Assembly (NCBI GenBank): GCA_004802705.1
Contig: SGPL01000041.1
Span: 1 to 64,000 of the forward strand
Length of the DNA stretch: 64,000 nt
DNA from: Bondarzewia mesenterica
Lineage: Eukaryota; Basidiomycota; Agaricomycetes; Russulales; Bondarzewiaceae
Reading direction: 5' to 3'
This document shows, in pieces, positions 1 through 11,703 of the stretch. Each line of letters opens with the position of its first letter. The stretch's first letter is position 1. The position numbers and the translations under genes are program-made. A model generated the notes under the pieces. It had not been told where the DNA came from and did no database searches. It saw nothing but the letters and a program-made list of their open reading frames with translations.

Positions 1-39
1 ATCACAATGAGGAAAGGTCCTATCCTTATAATGAATGTT

Positions 40-520
40 TGCCTCAGTGGTCTGAGATTGTCGGCGAGGACAGATGACAGAGACAGGAACGGGCTGGGCC
101 CACCCATCTGAGACCGTCGGTGAGGACCCAGCAATGATTGGGGATGTGCTGGGCCCACCCGTCTGAGACCGTTGGCGAGGACCTACCACAATGTGAATAT
201 GGGATGACCTAGGCCCAGCCGTAGCTAACGGTCAGTGGCAATCCCTAGGCCCAACAGTCATCATCGGTCGCCGCTGACCAAGCATATTATTGTTGGGCCC
301 ACCCATTGCCATCGATCGGCGGTGGTCTTGGGCCCAACCGTTAATAACGTAGGCCATCCACCAGTGGCGAATTAGAACCCATGCTGGGCCCGACCGTTAT
401 CATCTGTCTGCACCAATCCTGGGCCCAACGGTATAGTACTGTCGGCGGTAGCTGGTTGGGCTCAGGTCCACTAGACAGTCTCTGTCGGCGAGAATGCACG
501 TTCGGCGGGACCGTCTTAGA
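40..520. repeat. degenerate short repeat cluster, GGGCCCA and CTGAGACCGT motifs
   Basis: A block starting CTGAGA(C/T)(C/T)GT and ending GCGAGGAC or GTGAGGAC recurs at about 52, 108 and 163, a period near 56 bp. It is followed by many GGGCCCA(A/C)C(C/G)GT motifs down to about 490. The copies differ mainly by transitions. Reading frames across it are short and uninformative, so no gene is proposed. Confidence 0.6.
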
Positions 521-539
521 CGGTATTAAGGGACTGAAT

Positions 540-2930
540 AGGCTCAACGCGATTCTACAACATCCGCCAAAATCCTGTCGATGTCATCAGGGATCCCGAG
601 CAGTCTTAGGTTGAACACATCGAACACGTCACGACCGATCTCCAGCTTCTCAAGTCGTGTATTTTGACCAAAAACAAGGTTCCCTGAGTCGGAAAATCGA
701 AGTGAGTGAGGCGAAAAGTGGAACCGTGAATCCTGTCCGGATGAGAGACAAAGACGTGAGATTCGGCAGATTTTTGAGGACAGGGCAGTGCAGTGCAGTA
801 ACAATAGTAGGAGTAAGATTGACTTGCGCCTGAACTATCTGGATCTCATGAAGAAGGAAAATCTCAACAGAGTGGTGATGCGTACAACGCTCGCCATCGT
901 TCATGACAGAACTATCTTGAATATGGGAGGACATGAAAATCCCGATCTCCGCGTCTGGAGCTAGGCCACAGTTCTCGAGGTGCTTGGTTCAGTGTTGAGA
1001 ATACAGAGCGCATTATGAAGTCAACGCCTGGCAACGCTCTAGATGGAAAGACGCTCCGGTAAGCCTTCAGTGATGCTCGTGGAATGGTTTAGAATGGGAC
1101 GATAGAGAGCAGACACTGACATACAATGGATGGACCTACAGAGGCAATATGAAAGCTTATCAAGGGCCACATAGATTCTTGCGAGTCGAATCTGCTCAAG
1201 CAGCCACCTGGACCAAAGTATGAGAACTGGGATGAGCATTTTCCCGTCCCGTCGTCCATCCTCAAGGTCAATGGATGTGAGGGAAAAGGTGATGACTAGT
1301 ATCGTAAATATAGCAGCACTCTCTTGAGGTAAATACTCCAGCCAGATGTGAAGTGGTGCTGACAGTGGTGAAGGTCCGACGTGTGCAGGCAAGATGAAAT
1401 ATGGAGAGACCAAAAAGCCAGCAAAGGCGAATCTTGTCCACTAAGTATATAGGAAGTGCGCCATGCACCGTCAGCTCTTCAACTCTATCCTTCGGCTAAG
1501 GAAGATGAAAGACCTACATTCAGACAAGAATGATGAGAAGACGGCTTTACTCAGACAGCTGTCCGAGAACCATGAAAATAGAAGGTCCCGTAATGACCTA
1601 CTTTCATTTCTTCCTGCTCACCTTGCGATGACCGCGTTTCAACCTAGCACTCCAACGTTGACGTGCAGTTGGCATTGTCTAGCACCACATGTACGAAAGA
1701 TCATCCCGCGCCATCCAATCGAAGACTTCCAGGCTGCATAAGGATCCTGACGCATGAAGGTTGACCAGTGAGTACTATGCCTCGGGGAGACTAAAGCTAC
1801 AGGGAGATGAGAAAACGAACTACATCACATGACGTGAACTGTCACCTCTATCGCTCCGCAAGCCATAATTCTCCCAGTCGAAGCAAATTATCAGACAGAG
1901 GCTGCACCATTGACTTCTTTTTCATTTGCAGGAATGCGAGTCACGGTTCAGATATAGGTATATACGCAGCTGCATCGATCTATGTCCAGGTATACATACC
2001 GGTAGCAGAAGCTGATTTGTCACTTACCGGAGCACTGGGAGGACGAACTCACAGCCTCTGGTACAGTATTGGAAAGACAACTCTCCTCGTCAGCAGAGGA
2101 AACCCGCTATAAGCCGATAAAGAGGCCAAGAGCATGGGTCAAAGAATAAGATGGTGACAATGACGTGGAACAATCACTCACCCGAACTTAAAGAAGAATT
2201 GAGTCGACGACACCAAGACCGCGGAAGCTGACAAAGGGAAATCGCCCATTGTTCCTAACAAGTGGAGGGCGAAACTTCCGTATCGATGAACGTCACATCG
2301 CAGGATGGTAGTATCGAGGTGTTCTTCCTCGAGCCTTCGCCAATGCCCGAGACCATACCATGGTGAGTCGAAGGGCCAAGCCGACGACTGTTCGTCCACA
2401 GCAGTCAATTACAACCATACATCATGTACTAGAGCAATGCAATGGAGAAATGACATGAACCTATCTGGTGGACGACAAATGTCAATCGTCCATAATCAAT
2501 AGTTATGGCATCATAAGGCCGATGGAATGGGAGTGGCACTGGTGCATGATAGAAACTCACTGCACGTTGCTTGTGTTTCTGTGCATACAAGTCATGGAGG
2601 ACAGACGAGAGTAGTGGCAGATGGGAGGATCAGGGAGAAGGTGCACGTCGGCTATGGGGGCGACACGGGAAGGTGACAAGCTTTTGAGTGAAGAGTACAC
2701 ATGATCAATTTTGTTTCCTTATGAATAATTAATGTCCTTCGTCTTCTGCAGTTCTGTGCATTGCACCTGCTTATCGACCATAACAATTTTCATTCACTTT
2801 ACCCGACGCTGATGCCGCTTCTGCAAGAAATGTGGAAAGTACAGTTTACCAAGGAAGATCTCACCTGATTGTACAGTATATCAACAGGACCCACGAAGCT
2901 AGCCTAATGTTTCCCGGTCGTATACCCCAA
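540..2930. other. no recognisable gene
   Basis: Short overlapping frames exist on both strands, the longest about 124 codons on the minus strand near 1039-1413. None shows a domain, a convincing start with splice sites, or a repeat I recognise. It may hold a strongly decayed gene. Confidence 0.4.
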
Positions 2931-2934
2931 AATT

Positions 2935-3235
2935 GGGCCTCAAATATGCAATGTTTTGGGTCTAAAATATGCTATAGTCGTGAGGGTTTGTCACGATTTG
3001 TCACGATAGTCACATTTAGTCACGTTATGTTACACCATGCGCGGATTTCTGTCAGAATCTGCCCTCCATTCTGCCAGCTTCAGCGTAAATTGAAAAAAAA
3101 AATAGCAGACTCGGCCTCAAATATGCTATCGGCCGTTAAGAAAATGCAATTTTATCGGCTCCGCGACCTAAAATATGCTATTTTCGGGGAAGAAAATGGC
3201 CAAATTTGACCCTCAAATATGCTATTTTCCCGGGA
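2935..3235. repeat. cluster of AATATGCTAT motifs
   Basis: The string (C/T)(A/T)AAATATGC(T/A)AT occurs five times, near 2942, 2963, 3117, 3169 and 3214, usually after CC or GG runs. Between the first copies is a run of GTCACG-type words (about 2988-3025). Clustered short motifs of this kind are typical of subterminal transposon DNA, but no coding part is visible. Confidence 0.5.
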
Positions 3236-3545
3236 AACATCGGGCTAGCTTCGCGGGTCCTATATCAACATTGCATGCACTGACCATGCATCGTCCCATA
3301 TCTTTCATGACGCTCTACTTGTCCTCCTTCTCGACTGGTCTGAGGCTTCAGGATTGCAGTCATCGACTGAGGGGTTTGGAGATGGATAACTAGGCATCCA
3401 GCAATAATACATAACCGTTCTAGTTGTCAACAATGGACGAACGAGTCGAAGGAGGCTGTTGAACAGAGAATGAAGCGCTTTGCCTTACGATTCATAAATC
3501 ATGTCATCTGCGCACGCTCAACATTGATATTAAACTCTCGTATTA

Positions 3546-4632
3546 CAGCTGTTTCTGAAAATAATGACATGACGCGTCGCGCGGCTGAAAAAGCAAAAAA
3601 AGGCCAAAAAAAGCCTCATAATGAAAATCTGTTTGTAGCTCAGCCAAAAGTAGTCATATATACATAAAAGAATACAGAATATTGATCTGTTCGATGAGAC
3701 GGAGGTGGTGAGGACAAGAACGGAGTGATTTGAAGTGAAACTCGCAGAAATAGGTCGAGACGGCATTTTAGTGAATTTCTCTACAACCACAGTAGATATG
3801 AACAGACGGAAATCTCAGGCTCTCTCAGAGGGTATTGTCCGATGTTCTCAGTATGTTTAAGTCATCATTTTTCCTTTGAAATGTAGGGAAAGGTGGGACA
3901 CTGATTAGATCAGTGAATTCAACATACCACGTGACGTGTGTTGCTGGCAGCAGTCAGGAGAGGGACAACTCCTGCGGCAATAATCACCACATAGACCTCA
4001 CCCAAAAAGATGTCTGAGAATCCAAATCGCTTTCATAAAGATGCCTGAGATTTCCGTCTGTTCATATTTATTGTGGTTGTAGAGAAATTCACTAAAATGC
4101 CGTCTTGACCTTTTTTTCTTTTGTATCCTTTTTATTGTCCAGCAGGGATACGGTACCCTATGATGGACATATACAGATGAGTAGTACAAAATAAACCCAT
4201 GCCACCTGCCCGATCCACGTTGTCGGCTTTGTGAAAACTAGGTGTGATTCGTAGTTACCGACGACATATTGGTGGCGATGGTGAGCGTTCAAGTATGTAC
4301 CTAGGCGCCGGAGTGCCAGAGCACGGGGGGAAGGGAGTGGGGATATGATGTGAGGGATTGCTGTTGCGATTGTGAGGAAGGGTAGGGTGGTGGTGTTGCC
4401 TGCGGGTGATGTGGTGCCGTCTCGACCTATTTCTGCGAGTTTCACTTCAAATCACTCCGTTCTTGTCCTCACCACCTCCGTCTCGTCGAACAGATCAATA
4501 TTCTGTATTCTTTTATGTATATATGACTACTTTTGGCTGAGCTACAAACAGATTTTCATTATGAGGCTTTTTTGGCCTTTTTTGCTTTTTCAGCCGCGCA
4601 ACGCGTCATGTCATTATTTTCAGAAACAGCTG
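3546..4632. mobile_element. long terminal inverted repeat element, no coding capacity, TA flanks
   Basis: The left arm (3546-3820) is nearly identical in reverse complement to two blocks on the right (4043-4110 and 4426-4632). The ends read CAGCTGTTTCTGAAAATAAT inward and are flanked by TA on both sides (3544-3545 and 4633-4634), as expected of Tc1/mariner-like insertion. The arms are about 270 bp and the unique centre about 220 bp, so it is a non-autonomous foldback or MITE-like element. Few differences separate the arms, which implies recent origin or arm homogenisation. Confidence 0.75.
4111..4425. mobile_element. nested insertion inside the right arm of the foldback element
   Basis: The right inverted-repeat arm is interrupted here. 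The twelve bases before the insert (4099-4110, GCCGTCTTGACC) recur immediately after it (4426-4437, GCCGTCTCGACC) with one mismatch, as a target-site duplication would. The insert starts with a T-rich run and holds no recognisable gene. Confidence 0.55.
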
Positions 4633-5399
4633 TAGTACGCCTTTGCGGTGTTTGTGACTCTCGCAATGTTAGCTCATTCATATCTTATGATGGATTTTAT
4701 TGGACAATTTACGCCCCATACGGCTGCTAGACTTTATACAAAATGCTTTATACCTATCGTCTTTAGAGTTAACCATTTCTCGTGACAAAAATACAATTCA
4801 CATCAAATTTCCATGCTTTTTATAGCATTTTTCCGGTTTTTATCAATCTTTATTATTCTTTATTGACATTCACGAATATTCGTCAAGTCATATAAGCAAA
4901 TAACATTGTACGGTCATCGATAATTATTGGTTAAATTTGATACATATCACTAACCACTTGTACCTCGAGACACAGTTCGCGTTGCATGCATACGATATTT
5001 TTGTCCGCTCAGTAAGTCTTTTTGAACTCATGTCAATAAAACCTTATTACTGCCCACTCTGTATCAATTTTATCAGATTTTATCAGTATATTCACGACAT
5101 CATAAACTGTCTTTTATCGATTTTTGTCAGTTTTTCTTATCTTTTGATCGTGTGCAGCCCATCAGGGAGTATCAATTTTTATCAGTCTTTGCAGGCCCAT
5201 ATCAGCTACATGACAGACTGGCCGCCACTGGGGCAATTGCAACTGTCAGCTGTGCTTTTTCAACACTCCCACCATCACCTAGTCCCCCAAGCTTCTCGTC
5301 TTGCAGGTGAGCTGTATAGCCATTTCTCTCGATTGCAATCAATGTCTTGATACCTGCTCACTTGTAGATGACAAATCCTACTGGTGTCTAGACTATATC
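4633..5399. other. AT-rich spacer with TTTTATCA words
   Basis: This stretch is clearly more AT-rich than the DNA on either side. It repeats TTTTATCA/TTTTATCG words (about 4836, 5067, 5079, 5112, 5172). No coding region is supported. Confidence 0.4.
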
Positions 5400-7227
5400 A
5401 TGCCAGATCAACTACATAACATCCGCGCCGTGTATGATGTGCTTTGCAATCGCGTCATTGAAGCGCTCTTCACTCAAGTTGGAGACTGGACCCGCCTTGA
5501 CCAACAGCAAAACTAGGTCCTACAGTTACTACATGCAGCTGAGCAGGTGATGTGCTTCTTGATTTATTTTCTTTACTTACTGTCACTGACAAAACCTTAA
5601 GCACCATCATCTCATCCCCTCCGCTGAGTACAGGACACTTGAGCAAAGTGTCGCTGACATGGTTGAGGCTCTTGATGACGCTGGCCAACAGTCTTCTGAC
5701 CCTCAAGAAGGTCCCAGCTTTCTCGTCATCATGCAGACTCATACTGGGAGGTGAGGCCGCCCAAGGATTCAGATCGACCGCCAATTCCTTGCACAAGCCT
5801 TAGAGCTCCGTGGTCCATTTGGACTTGCCCCAATTTTTCAATGTAATGCCCACATGATTCGTCGCCGTGCCCTCGAGCATGGCTTGGTCCAACCTGGCAC
5901 ACCGGTCTATCACGATATTCATCAGCCCGACGGCACAATTGAACACTCATATTCCTCCACCACACCTCCTGTCTCCACCATGTCTGATGCTCAACTTGAC
6001 GACATGATCGCTCACATCTTGGACATCTTCCTTAACTTCAGCCACCACATGCTCAGTGGGTGCCTTAGAGCACAAGGTCATCGTGTCTCTACTGGTCGTA
6101 TTGTCGCTTTGTATATGCGTGTGCATGGTTCTCTTGCCGTTTTTGGAGATCATCGCATTCATCACAAGGTCTACAATGTTCCCGGGCCAAACTCCCTCTG
6201 GCATCACGATGGCCAGCATGGTAAGCAACAGAACTTTCTCGTTGATCATATTGGCCATATTTTTCATTGATATCCTCCAATATTTTTGACACCAGGTCTT
6301 ATCTGCTGGAAACTCGTCAAGCATTGTTTCGTCGATGGCAAGACTCATCTGGTTGTAGCGATCCATGTCAATAACAACAACTGCTCCACTACCGTCCTCG
6401 ATCTTTTCCTCTCTGCCATACCAGACCATGAAATCCCCAGCCGTGTACGAGGTGATCATGGAATGGAGAATGTGAAGGTTGCTGAGTGGATGGAGCAGAA
6501 CAGAGGGACTGGTCGTGGCTCTTACATATGGGGGCAGTGCGTGTTCCTCTCTTTTTTACCCTTTGTATCACTACTGACTTGCACTATTTCATGATATAGA
6601 AGTGTTCATAATACACGTATTGAGCATCTGTGGTACGATGTCACCCAAGGCTTTGGGCAGAAATGGAAGAACTTCTTCCTTGAACTCGAGCACCATTACG
6701 GTTTGGACCTAGATCGATCTGCTCACATTTGGCTCCTACACCATCTCTTCCTTGCCACTGTGAACGAGGACGCTTTGGATTAGGCCCGAGCGTGGAACTC
6801 ACATAAGGTCAGCATTCACGGTGAGTCACCACGTAGTCCGCGCAAGATGTTTTTATTTGGAATGGTGCGGGACAGGCCCAGGGGACTTGGATTTCATGAC
6901 GTCGGGCCAGACGATGTTGATAGTATCGAAGGATATGGAATCGACTAGGATGTCATCGACAATCCCATGCTTATGACACATTTTCTTCAACACAATGTGG
7001 ATGAATGGGACAATGGTAACCCGTTCACAGCTACCACCCCTGATCGCATGGCAGAGGTTGTTTGCGAGCCACCGAACTGTCCCTTTTCTCCAGAGGAGGT
7101 TGCTTATATTGACCAAGAGCTCCGCACTCACTTTGACAGTTCCTCTCGCAACATGCACGTCCGTAGACTCATTTGGGTACATGCTTTGTCCATTTGTCAA
7201 TCTCTGTACGAGATCAATCCCAATTGA
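5400..7227 (+). pseudogene. integrase-core (DDE) protein, inactivated by stop codons
   Basis: Four exons can be read (5400-5546, 5602-6220, 6296-6536, 6601-7227) with proper GT..AG introns. The product matches an integrase-core family common in agaricomycetes. A GRPRI element precedes a helix-turn-helix-like region. Then come LWHHDGQHG (first Asp), RVRGDHGMENV (second Asp) and HNTRIEHLW (Glu), spaced like DD35E; the C-terminal block ends in a FSPEE and VRRLIW region. The catalytic residues remain, but in-frame stops lie at 5514-5516, 5752-5754, 6781-6783 and 6946-6948. The family normally has Arg at 5752 and Trp at 6781 and 6946, so these look like transitions. I infer a dead copy; recoding or assembly error cannot explain four stops easily. 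I see no terminal repeats. Confidence 0.8.
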
Positions 7228-9666
7228 ACGTTTTGTGTCATATTTTCATTGAGTTGGCACCATGATTCCTTGTGAGTTGGTCAAACACCCAAGCTATACA
7301 AAATGACCATGCGTCCACATGGTGAACCGTGTGGTATAGCTCCAGCATCTCCGAGTCCCTCGTGCTTTCTTCCTACACGATCTGCAACTTCGTCCATGTC
7401 TGTTCCTGCTCAAACCTGAGCGTGTCGTGCTCCATGTTGCCCACGATGCTTTCCCCTCCATATTCGTGCTCTCGCTCTTGCCGCCCTCCACGAAGGGGAC
7501 CTCATCAGCATTGCCACCGGTGTAAAATGCCTTGGCCTTGACGGGAAAAGATTGAGAATGAAGACATAATAAACTGAATGACAAACCTATACCGGGCTTG
7601 TTCTGCAGGTGCGACTCACCCACACACGACCAGAGACAGCAGTAGTGCTCCGGTCATTGGTCACTATCTGCCTCCACCTCGCCCCCTTGAATGGCATAAA
7701 ATAGCGAATTGCAGTCGCCAGCCGGAGCTGCCAGGGACAGCAGGCATGGCAGTGGCAGCTGAAGCTGGAGGTGTGGACGGCGGTGGGGGAGGCAGTGCGG
7801 CCTTCTGCACCCACTACCTGGACCAGCAGCTGCAGACTGAGGCCTCGAAAGAGGCGAGCAGCTTGTATTGCTCAAAGATACGTAGAGCGGACGTGCACAA
7901 GCCGGGTCTATTCTGCCGTCTGCGAAGCTGCGTTGTGATTTGCGGATAGATGAATGAATGCAGGAGTGTGTGGAATGGTTGATTGAGGGTCAGTAACGAA
8001 GGCCACAGGCAAGTAGCAGCGCCCATACCTCACCTCGCCCGAGTGCATCCTCAGCTTTCCTCAGACTTTGAAAAGGATGCCGGAGATGTTGTTGACGTTG
8101 CAAAGGGGGATGAGCCCGGCAACGTGGGTCTCAGACTGGTCTGGATGGACATGTTTGTAGTTGTCGATGAGGGCTTTGCGGATAGAAGAGAGAGACGCGG
8201 ATGAGTGGGGATGAGAAGGAAAGGCTGAAGCNGCAGCTGTAGTGGTTGGGAAGCAATTNCCAAATAGAGACNAGCCACTCTGTCTCCTCTCATGCGTGCA
8301 TACCACCTCCGAATCGTCCTCCACTCAAAATACCCAATATGCTCAGCTCAANNANGCACACCAGACCACTTCATCTTGTCTCTCTCTGGCAGCACCTCCC
8401 CGCCCACACCCACTAACCCTTGTCTCCCTGACTCAGCCACACNCCGACTATAGNTTNGGGCAGATCAGAATTGACTGGGTCGACCTTGANAACATGTCCA
8501 AGCCCCTCTTGAGCAGGAAAGAGAAAGAGCAGTAAGGCAGAGGTACGTCTCAACCAGCTTGCTCACTCCCTCCTGAATAATAATCGAACTCTGGGGCTGA
8601 CAGGCACCGTGGGCATGACATTCGTCCCGCACACCTGTACAAAGACGCGCTCCATGAATCTCCTTTCCTACACCGCCCCGCCCTCGATGAAAAATGACCT
8701 ACATAGTCATTTTCCACTCATGTTTCAATACAGGCCTGGCCAATTCCCGTCCCAGTCCGCATCCCAACACTATGCGGCATCCCGCCCCACCATCCCTCCC
8801 CATCTCCCCAATCCGCTCTGGCAGCACCTAGTAACCAGCCCCTCCACCCCCGCACCCGGTGCGCCCCTCCCATCCTTCCCCACTAATCCATGCCCTCTCC
8901 ACTCCCCCGAGACCCACCCTCCATCATCGTCGACACGAGCTGCACTCTTGTCCTCAGCCCAGATGGCTTGGCTTCTATCATCGCTGGACAGGACATCGAG
9001 GAGCAACAATTTGTCACCCCCGCTCGTGAAGGCTCGTCCCAGCATCCACTGCATGATGCAGGTGGGCAGCTCTCCGCCGAGCCAGAGTCCCCGCCGTCGT
9101 CTGCCATTGTCAGCGCGAATATGAGTCCTGCGCCCTCTGCGATACCTGTGATGCCATCGCCTCCCTCACCCTACTCGCCCTACTCGCCTCCGTCTTCCAC
9201 TGCCGGCACCGCACCCATCCCAGACCCTAGGACACCACCACCGACATCTGGCCTCTTATACGCACCCAAAACCCCAACCCCAATTCCAGCTTGTTTGACC
9301 TGCCCTCCCTCGAAAAACACATCCGCCCTCCCATCCACAGCCACCAGCAGCATCCCCCCATGCCCCAACCTCACCGTCGCCAACCTCATCTCCGGCGACT
9401 CCCTCCCACCCCCTCTCCAACCACATCACCCAATTGTCCGCCCATCTCCGCGCTCCCGATCTCCCTCCCGAACAACAGTTGCAGCAGCGGTGACCTTCCA
9501 TGCATGACCGGGACCCACTCGCTCTGCTCCATCCTCGCCAATGCGTTCGGCGCCCTTCCAACATCTCCAGATCTGACCAAGAGCGTGCTGCCACCGGCAG
9601 CGGGAGTGGGAGTGGGAGTAACGGAAGCGGAAAGGAGAATAGGAATGGGAGGAAGGGTGGGAGTGT

Positions 9667-9819
9667 TCTGCCGCTGATCAGTAAGCCATCGTCGACGTGC
9701 TCCAACCCATACTCCTCGACCTGCGAGCGCTCCAGCGCGCTTGACCCCGACCCCGACTCCAAGTCTTCACAGTCTTGCCAGTCCCACTCCGCTCCATGGA
9801 CGCTGAACAAACCACACGC
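9667..9819 (+). repeat. 153-bp direct repeat, copy 1
   Basis: The block from TCTGCCGCTGATCAGTAAGC to ACAAACCACACGC recurs at 10326-10478 with the same length and no indel. The few differences are mostly transitions (for example GTCGACG here against ATCAACG in copy 2). Confidence 0.85.
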
Positions 9820-9932
9820 CCACTTGGGAATGCCAGCTAATTGACCAGCAAAGCACTCCAACGTTCACCCAGTTGTAATTAGTAAGTCGCCATTTCGCCT
9901 TTGAGACAGCAGATCAACGGGAGTTTCCTGAC

Positions 9933-9993
9933 GATGACGCACTACGTGCTCCGGTTTCAGAAAACAGCATGTGCAGCACGTCATCATCATGCA
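9933..9993. repeat. TGACGCACTACG foldback repeat, copy 1
   Basis: Begins GATGACGCACTACGTGCTCC and ends near GCACGTCATC, forming an imperfect inverted repeat. Related copies are at 14507-14556, 36225-36279 and, as a half copy, about 39458-39497. Confidence 0.6.
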
Positions 9994-10325
9994 GTTGTTG
10001 TCAGAAACCAATTTACCAGGGCGCGGTCACAAGTTGGTGTGCGACGTGCAGCGTTCAGCGTTCAGCGTGCAGCATTCGGCGTGCAGCGTGCAGCAGGCGA
10101 TTCACCCAGATGAGTGATTTGGCAAGCCCGACATGAATGTCATGCTGCGATGGGAGCAGAGACGGAGTACTTGTCGCAGCTCTTCCACCAGAACCAGGAA
10201 GAGGAAGCTACGCCGGATGAGCAACGACTCTGCCACCGATACGCCGTGTTTCACCGTCTCGTATTCCTCCTTCGGTGGTTCCTTCTCTAGCTCGGGTACC
10301 TCGCCCGTTCATTTGAGCGAGGTGA

Positions 10326-10478
10326 TCTGCCGCTGATCAGTAAGCCATCATCAACGTGCTCTAACCCATGCGCCTCGACCGGTGAGAGTTCCAGCGCGCT
10401 CGACCCCGACCCTGACTCTTAGTCTTCGCAGTCTTGCCAGTCCCACTCTGCTCCATGGATGCTGAACAAACCACATGC
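10326..10478 (+). repeat. 153-bp direct repeat, copy 2
   Basis: Second copy of the block at 9667-9819, separated by 506 bp. It lies directly upstream of the BRAP2-like fragment. Confidence 0.85.
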
Positions 10479-10665
10479 GACTAGCCACACAGCTGGGACC
10501 CTCGAACACACCAAGGAAAACTGACTGGTTGGCGGCGGCGGCGGCCTGGGGGGGGGGTCGTGCACGTCTGTCGCGATGCTGTCAAGCCAAACACAGAGTC
10601 GCCTGAGATTTTGGCACTGTCAAACTCCGCAAAGACCGTCATTGACGACGCAGAGACTGGGCATC

Positions 10666-11198
10666 ATGCCTGCCGTCCTTGCCGTGCCGTCGTGGATGAC
10701 TCCGTCTGATTTTCTAGCCTTCGTCGCACCCACGGCAGAAGGCTTGGCCCATCTGCGGATGATCAGGTGCACTCTCTGCGTGTCATTGGTAAACACAGCA
10801 ATCTCATGTGGACAGTTTCGGACAGGATTCAGCCCCGAAAGGTTCTATCGTATGGCCACCATTTAGGAAAATGAAAGGTGATGTGGAGTTCATGCAGGCA
10901 TATAACGGCAAATGGTTCAATTCAATGGAGGCAAGTGTCATTTTTCTAGTGCTGTCAAGTTCATTTCCTGATGGATAAGCCCGCCATCCAGCCTGAAACA
11001 TGTCATGTTGTCCATGTGTCTTCCGTCAGTATCGACACTGATGATTCCCTTTCGCTAGCAATATCGTGTCTTGTATGAGCTTCAATCTGTCCCGTCATGG
11101 TGGAGTCCAGGCACTCCACCATGAAAGGCCTGGTCACCGTGCCCTGTTCGCATACCTTCCACTGTATGCACCTCAGCAAGAGGAGCGACAGTCAGTGA
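10666..11198 (+). pseudogene. BRAP2/ETP1-like protein fragment (N-terminal RRM-like part plus broken RING finger)
   Basis: BRAP2/ETP1 proteins are ubiquitin ligases with an N-terminal RRM-like domain, a RING finger and a UBP zinc finger. Here VPSWMTPSDFLAFVAP and EGLAHLRMIR give the start of the BRAP2 domain. After a probable intron come FRKMKGDVEFMQAYNGKW and FNSME, then ETCHVVHVSSVSIDTDD. The RING region is still visible as CPV..., GLVTVPCSHTFHCMHLSK, but the first CxxC pair has lost a Cys and the final CPVC is absent, replaced by a stop at 11196. Frames shift between pieces. Only about a third of the usual protein is present and the UBP finger and coiled coil are not seen, so it is a dead fragment. 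Confidence 0.75.
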
Positions 11199-11199
11199 G

Positions 11200-11700
11200 C
11201 CATTGCCTCAGTCATTCCACGTCTCTTGGTGCTGGATTGTCAGGACGTGTATCCGCTTGACGTCAGGTATATAGTGAAAGGCATTCCCTTGGACCNCTAG
11301 TGGGCTTGGGAGCTNATGTAGACCATCGAGCCAGGTGNGAGCATTGCGCACATTGTTGGCTCCTTTCCCAATTGTGACAGATTGCCNGTATNNTTCATAC
11401 ACNGANATGCACTGCTGTCTGACAATATTTCATTGTTTACTTTTGTAATTGCTGANTGAATCTCGAGTCNTANGCATACCAATAGCTGGATCCATATGAG
11501 CGGTTGCAGGCCACAGGAAACCATAACCTCAGCCCACTTAAAGGCTTTGCCACTCGCAGAAAAATCTTCTCCTCGCACGCCGAGCATCTGTCTTTGTGCT
11601 TCTGCTGCACACTGCTCCCATGTTCACTGCAGGTCAGATTCATTCCTTTCATTTGTTATCACAATCCCTTCAAAGATTATTGCAACAGAGCTTCGACATT
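11200..11700. other. N-rich stretch, no supported gene
   Basis: Contains scattered N bases at 11296-11475. It may hold further decayed BRAP2-like sequence, but I could not trace it with confidence. Confidence 0.3.
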
Positions 11701-11703
11701 CCG

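Larger units (their letters stand above)
7228..10560. other. low-complexity region, no recognised gene
   Basis: Plus-strand frames at 8609-9124 and 8890-9507 are rich in Pro and Ser, without a domain, and overlap equally open minus-strand frames, as expected of GC-biased low-complexity DNA. A minus-strand stretch near 8051-8324 reads like a real but broken protein (NNISGILF, HVAGLIPLCN) that I cannot name. Single N bases lie at 8230-8490. A short microsatellite of GCGTTCAG/GCGTGCAG units sits at about 10040-10095. Confidence 0.4.

Noticed and set aside
1039..1413. Hydrophobic 124-codon minus-strand frame
   Set aside because: No recognisable motif, no splice-supported extension, and surrounded by equally long chance frames.
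3546..4632. LTR retrotransposon
   Set aside because: The long repeats are inverted, not direct, and no reverse transcriptase is present.
8609..9861. Long Pro/Ser-rich frames on both strands (171, 205 and 201 codons)
   Set aside because: They overlap each other in opposite frames in GC-rich low-complexity DNA, lack domains and include duplicated DNA; one strand cannot be preferred.
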